This document shows, one piece after another, positions 6,016 through 8,684 of a stretch of 8,684 nucleotides of DNA (the first letter of the stretch is position 1; every line of letters begins with the position of its first letter). The notes below the pieces were generated by a model. It worked only from the letters and a program-made list of their open reading frames with translations, did no database searches and was not told the DNA's origin. Position numbers and translations under genes: made by a program. The stretch comes from Opitutia bacterium (GTDB lineage Bacteria > Verrucomicrobiota > Verrucomicrobiia > Opitutales > Seribacteraceae), in assembly GCA_002692605.1 (NCBI GenBank), contig NZLE01000020.1, positions 18,213-26,896 of the forward strand, given 5' to 3'.

Positions 6016-6872
6016 TCATCCGTACCTTATCAACGATTATCCTTTGGGGCGCCATGGGGGGAGTTGTATATTCTCTCAAGGAAGTTGGGGCCATGTGGAT
6101 TCTCAATCTGTGCGCCACCCTCACCCTTTTTGAGATTTACACCATTCTCGGTCGTTTGGGCTATGCTGCCAATCGGATGTCGGGACTAATCACGGGAGGA
6201 TGTATGATTCCAATCGCCTTTCATTTCCCAGGTAGCGGAATCGACGTACTCGCAATTGGCGCTCTTCTGACTTCCGGCGCTTGCGTTCTCTTTCCGCAAG
6301 CTCAGCGAGGAATGTACGTCAAACGACTGATGCCCACTTTCTTCGGGTTACTTTACGTTACTTTTCTTCTTCATTATTTCGTTCGCATCATTCAAGTGTC
6401 CGACGTCGAAAGTACTTCTCAGACTTTGGGTTTCGGACTCTTCTTTTCGCTCTGGGTTGTCGTGGTTGCAAAATTCAGTGACATTGGGGCTCTTTTGGTC
6501 GGAAAAGCAATCGGAAGGACAAAAATGGCGCCATCGATCAGTCCTGGAAAAACCGTTGAGGGACTCATCGGCGGACTTGCGGCTTCCTCAGGCTTGGGAG
6601 CCTTGTTGCCTTGGCTTGCCATTAACCATTTTCCAAATCTGGTGGATTTTGGAACCTGGTCCTTCAGTACCGGGCAAGGTGCGGTTTGGGGTTTGCTCAT
6701 CGCAGTCGCTGCGGTGATTGGAGATCTGATTGCCTCGGTTCTCAAACGCTTGGCGGGAATGAAAGATTCGGGTGGAGCCATTCCAGGAATCGGCGGTTTG
6801 CTGGATTTGACCGACAGTTTGATACTGGCTGCCCCTACCGGTTACTTCGTGCTTATGATTCTTAGCCCGTGA
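6012..6872 (+). CDS. cdsA: Phosphatidate cytidylyltransferase (CDP-diacylglycerol synthase)
   Basis: A 286-residue multi-pass membrane enzyme that converts phosphatidate and CTP to CDP-diacylglycerol, the precursor of bacterial phospholipids. Hydrophobic segments cover most of the protein. Seen: FSDIGALLVG (155-164) followed by SPGKTVEG (177-184), and the C-terminal signature SVLKRLAGMKDSGGAIPGIGGLLDLTDS (S242 to D268 in this copy), with K245, R246, K251, D252, D265 and D268 retained. Oddity: the family pattern reads P-x-H-G-G-x-x-D-R-x-D at the end, whereas this copy has isoleucine (I260) in place of the histidine and leucine (L266) in place of the arginine. Everything else argues for a functional CdsA, so this is probably a lineage variant. 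The start overlaps the uppS stop by 4 bases and the end overlaps the dxr GTG by 4 bases, implying translational coupling. Confidence 0.94.
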   Translation: MIIRTLSTIILWGAMGGVVYSLKEVGAMWILNLCATLTLFEIYTILGRLGYAANRMSGLITGGCMIPIAFHFPGSGIDVLAIGALLTSGACVLFPQAQRGMYVKRLMPTFFGLLYVTFLLHYFVRIIQVSDVESTSQTLGFGLFFSLWVVVVAKFSDIGALLVGKAIGRTKMAPSISPGKTVEGLIGGLAASSGLGALLPWLAINHFPNLVDFGTWSFSTGQGAVWGLLIAVAAVIGDLIASVLKRLAGMKDSGGAIPGIGGLLDLTDSLILAAPTGYFVLMILSP

Positions 6873-8026
6873 GCAAGCCGAAAAAATGCATCCTCTTGGG
6901 AGCAACCGGTTCAATCGGCGAAAGTAGCCTGAGGGTCATTCGCAAACACCCCGACAAACTCAAGTTGTTCGGAGCTTCCGCTCATTCTCAGGCTGAGAAA
7001 CTGATTTCCATTGCCCAAGAATTCAAGGTTACCAACCTCCATCTTTCCCGTTCACCGGACGCCCTTGGATCCCCTTCGCTCGAAACCCCAATCAACTTTG
7101 GAGGAAATGGTCTGGAGGAACTGGCCGCCCATCCTGAGGCAGACCTTGTAGTCATAGCCATTGTTGGAACCGCAGCCCTGCGGCCGACCTTGGCGGCTTT
7201 GGAAGCGGGCACTGACGTCGTGCTTGCCAACAAGGAATCTCTTGTCTTGGGAGGGCGCATCGTCACCGAAACCGCAAGACGAACCGGAGCTCGAATCATT
7301 CCCGCAGACAGCGAACACAATGCTGTCTTTCAGTGCCTGCAGGGGCAAAACGAAAAGTCCCTCGATTCAATCGTTCTTACCGCGTCAGGGGGCGCTTTCC
7401 GGGATCTGCCCATCGAAAGGCTGAAGGAGGTGACTCCGGAACAGTCTCTGCAGCACCCCAACTGGAAGATGGGGCCAAAGGTAACCATTGATTCGGCAAC
7501 CATGGCGAACAAAGGTTTGGAACTCATTGAAGCCCATTGGCTTTTTGGTCTGCCAAGCGATAAGCTCGAAGTTGTGATTCATCCGCCAAGCATCGTTCAC
7601 TCGGTCGTTCGCTTCGTGGATGGTTGTTGCTTCGCTCAAATGAGTCCACCCTCCATGACCTTTGCCCTGCAAAATGCCCTTTTGTATCCGGAAAGATGCT
7701 CGGGAGTTGAATCCTCCCTCGATTTCTCCAAAGCCATGGACCTTTCCTTCGCCCCGCCCAACCTCAAACGCTACCCTTGCCTCAAGTTGGCAAGAGATGC
7801 CTTGACTCAAGGAGGTTCGGCGCCACTTGCCTTCAATGCCAGCAATGAGATAGCAGTGGATGCATTCCGACTTAATCGAATTGGCTTTCTTGAGATTTCC
7901 GACATAATAGATCACACCTTGAATAAGATGTCTCACGCACAACCGAATTCTTTGGATGAATTGCTCGCCACCGACTCATACGCACGAAGGCTTTCCAGCG
8001 ATCGCGTGGATGCTTTAGGCAAATAA
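6869..8026 (+). CDS. dxr: 1-deoxy-D-xylulose 5-phosphate reductoisomerase
   Basis: A 385-residue cytoplasmic enzyme, near the usual length of about 400. It rearranges and reduces DXP to 2-C-methylerythritol 4-phosphate with NADPH and a divalent metal, the committed step of the MEP isoprenoid pathway. Seen: the NADPH fold GATGSIGESS at 11-20; NKESLVLGG at 121-129; metal ligands D147 and E149 in PADSEH, and E218 in ANKGLE; TASGGAFRD at 171-179; HPNWKMG at 196-202; and IHPPSIVHS at 237-245 in the flexible-loop region. The stretch after it reads SPPSMTFALQNALLYPER rather than the common G-x-PDMR form. The C-terminal FNASNEIAVDAF at 322-333 is typical. The start is GTG 6869, forced by the 4-base GTGA overlap with cdsA and by the position of the NADPH motif. 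Its product feeds the prenyl diphosphates used by UppS, encoded in the same operon. Confidence 0.96.
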   Translation: MSKPKKCILLGATGSIGESSLRVIRKHPDKLKLFGASAHSQAEKLISIAQEFKVTNLHLSRSPDALGSPSLETPINFGGNGLEELAAHPEADLVVIAIVGTAALRPTLAALEAGTDVVLANKESLVLGGRIVTETARRTGARIIPADSEHNAVFQCLQGQNEKSLDSIVLTASGGAFRDLPIERLKEVTPEQSLQHPNWKMGPKVTIDSATMANKGLELIEAHWLFGLPSDKLEVVIHPPSIVHSVVRFVDGCCFAQMSPPSMTFALQNALLYPERCSGVESSLDFSKAMDLSFAPPNLKRYPCLKLARDALTQGGSAPLAFNASNEIAVDAFRLNRIGFLEISDIIDHTLNKMSHAQPNSLDELLATDSYARRLSSDRVDALGK

Positions 8027-8037
8027 TTCCATTTCGC

Positions 8038-8684
8038 ATGTCCTTCCTCTACGATTTCGCCTTTCTATCCGTTGCCTTGTTTGCGCTTGGTTTCACAATA
8101 TTCATTCATGAACTCGGACATTTTCTGGCGGCTCGCAACCGGGGTCTGGTGATTAAGAAATTCTCCATTGGATTTGGGCCCAAGCTCTTCGGTTGGACTC
8201 GCAAGGGAGTGGAATATCGACTTTCGGCCATTCCTTTCGGTGGCTATGTGGCTCTGCCCCAACTTGCCGACATGGGACGAATTGAGGGTTCGGAGGAAAA
8301 AGATCCGGAGAATCCCCATACCGATTCATGGGAAGACGAGGATGAAGAGAACGAAACCAAAAAGGAAATCTTACCCAAAATCGGCTATGCGGACAAAATG
8401 ATCGTTTCGGTTATGGGCGCGGTTTTCAACTTTCTTCTTGCTTTCATACTCGCTGGGTTTCTTTCGGTTTTCGGGTATGATGTATCTGACTCCCAATTAA
8501 CCACCAAAATCGGTTATGTTGCGGACACGGTTGAGAGATGGAATCCTCTGATCGACGATGGGGAGGAAGTAAAGGGCCCAGCGCACAAAGCCGGATTGAA
8601 ACCGGGTGATGAAATTCTTGAAATCGACGGAGCCTCCGTGGAAAACTTCATGGATATTCAAAACCGTATCATCACCGGCAAACT
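8038..8684 (+). CDS. rseP: RseP-type site-2 intramembrane zinc metalloprotease, 5' part (runs off the right edge)
   Basis: The frame is open from ATG 8038 to the window end: 215 full codons plus two bases. Seen: HELGH at 24-28 inside the first hydrophobic segment (zinc ligands H24 and H28, catalytic E25), the GFGP stretch at 45-48, and PFGGYV at 66-71. A second membrane segment lies near 121-145 (VMGAVFNFLLAF), and a PDZ domain begins near 155 with AGLKPGDEILEIDG at 185-198. This matches the S2P family M50B, whose E. coli member cleaves RseA and residual signal peptides. The second metal-binding motif and last membrane segments are outside the window. Between PFGGYV and the second segment lies an unusually acidic loop at 79-112, rich in E and D. 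The gene starts 11 bp after dxr without a clear Shine-Dalgarno, consistent with operon membership. The target of regulated proteolysis cannot be inferred here. Confidence 0.94.
   Translation, partial: MSFLYDFAFLSVALFALGFTIFIHELGHFLAARNRGLVIKKFSIGFGPKLFGWTRKGVEYRLSAIPFGGYVALPQLADMGRIEGSEEKDPENPHTDSWEDEDEENETKKEILPKIGYADKMIVSVMGAVFNFLLAFILAGFLSVFGYDVSDSQLTTKIGYVADTVERWNPLIDDGEEVKGPAHKAGLKPGDEILEIDGASVENFMDIQNRIITGK

Noticed and set aside
1..8684. CRISPR arrays, tRNA or rRNA genes, insertion sequences, riboswitches, or a new defence or biosynthetic system
   Set aside because: I saw no regularly spaced repeats, cloverleaf-like segments, transposase motifs or terminal inverted repeats, and almost all sequence is accounted for by recognisable genes. 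No gene of wholly unknown character remains.

Overview
The window reads as an ordinary bacterial chromosome segment. It is densely packed, uses near-balanced base composition (judged by eye), and shows no mobile elements, RNA genes or CRISPR repeats that I can recognise. Three things point to the PVC superphylum, most plausibly a marine-type verrucomicrobium (Opitutae-like): a secreted FGly-sulfatase of the S1_11-like type, a long MFS-plus-acyltransferase protein of the Aas family, and CdsA and Dxr variants that depart from the proteobacterial consensus. This placement is an inference from protein character and has not been tested by a database search.

Left part (1-3287, minus strand): a DHH-family phosphoesterase of the NrnA type, cut by the left edge, lies 68 bp downstream of an 831-residue protein. 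That protein joins an LplT-like MFS lysophospholipid flippase to a PlsC-type acyltransferase. Its C-terminal 200 residues look like a collapsed remnant of the acyl-ACP synthetase domain found in full-length Aas proteins.

Middle (3375-5184): an exported sulfatase on the plus strand converges, with one base between the stop codons, on a small pterin-4a-carbinolamine dehydratase gene on the minus strand. The dehydratase gene is divergent from the next operon. The shared upstream region holds two perfect TTGACA hexamers facing each other.

Right part (5242-8684, plus strand): a tightly coupled envelope and isoprenoid operon, uppS-cdsA-dxr-rseP. It has a 4-base ATGA overlap, a 4-base GTGA overlap and an 11-bp gap, and rseP is cut by the right edge. 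UppS makes the undecaprenyl carrier lipid, Dxr supplies isoprenoid precursor through the MEP pathway, CdsA makes CDP-diacylglycerol for phospholipids, and RseP is an intramembrane protease. This order is widely conserved in bacteria. With the lysophospholipid recycling protein on the left, most of the window concerns membrane lipid supply and maintenance.

I did not find a convincing new biological system. The points most worth a second look are the degenerate C-terminus of the MFS-PlsC protein with its internal motif duplication, the face-to-face TTGACA elements with their effect on the uppS start, and the altered CdsA signature.
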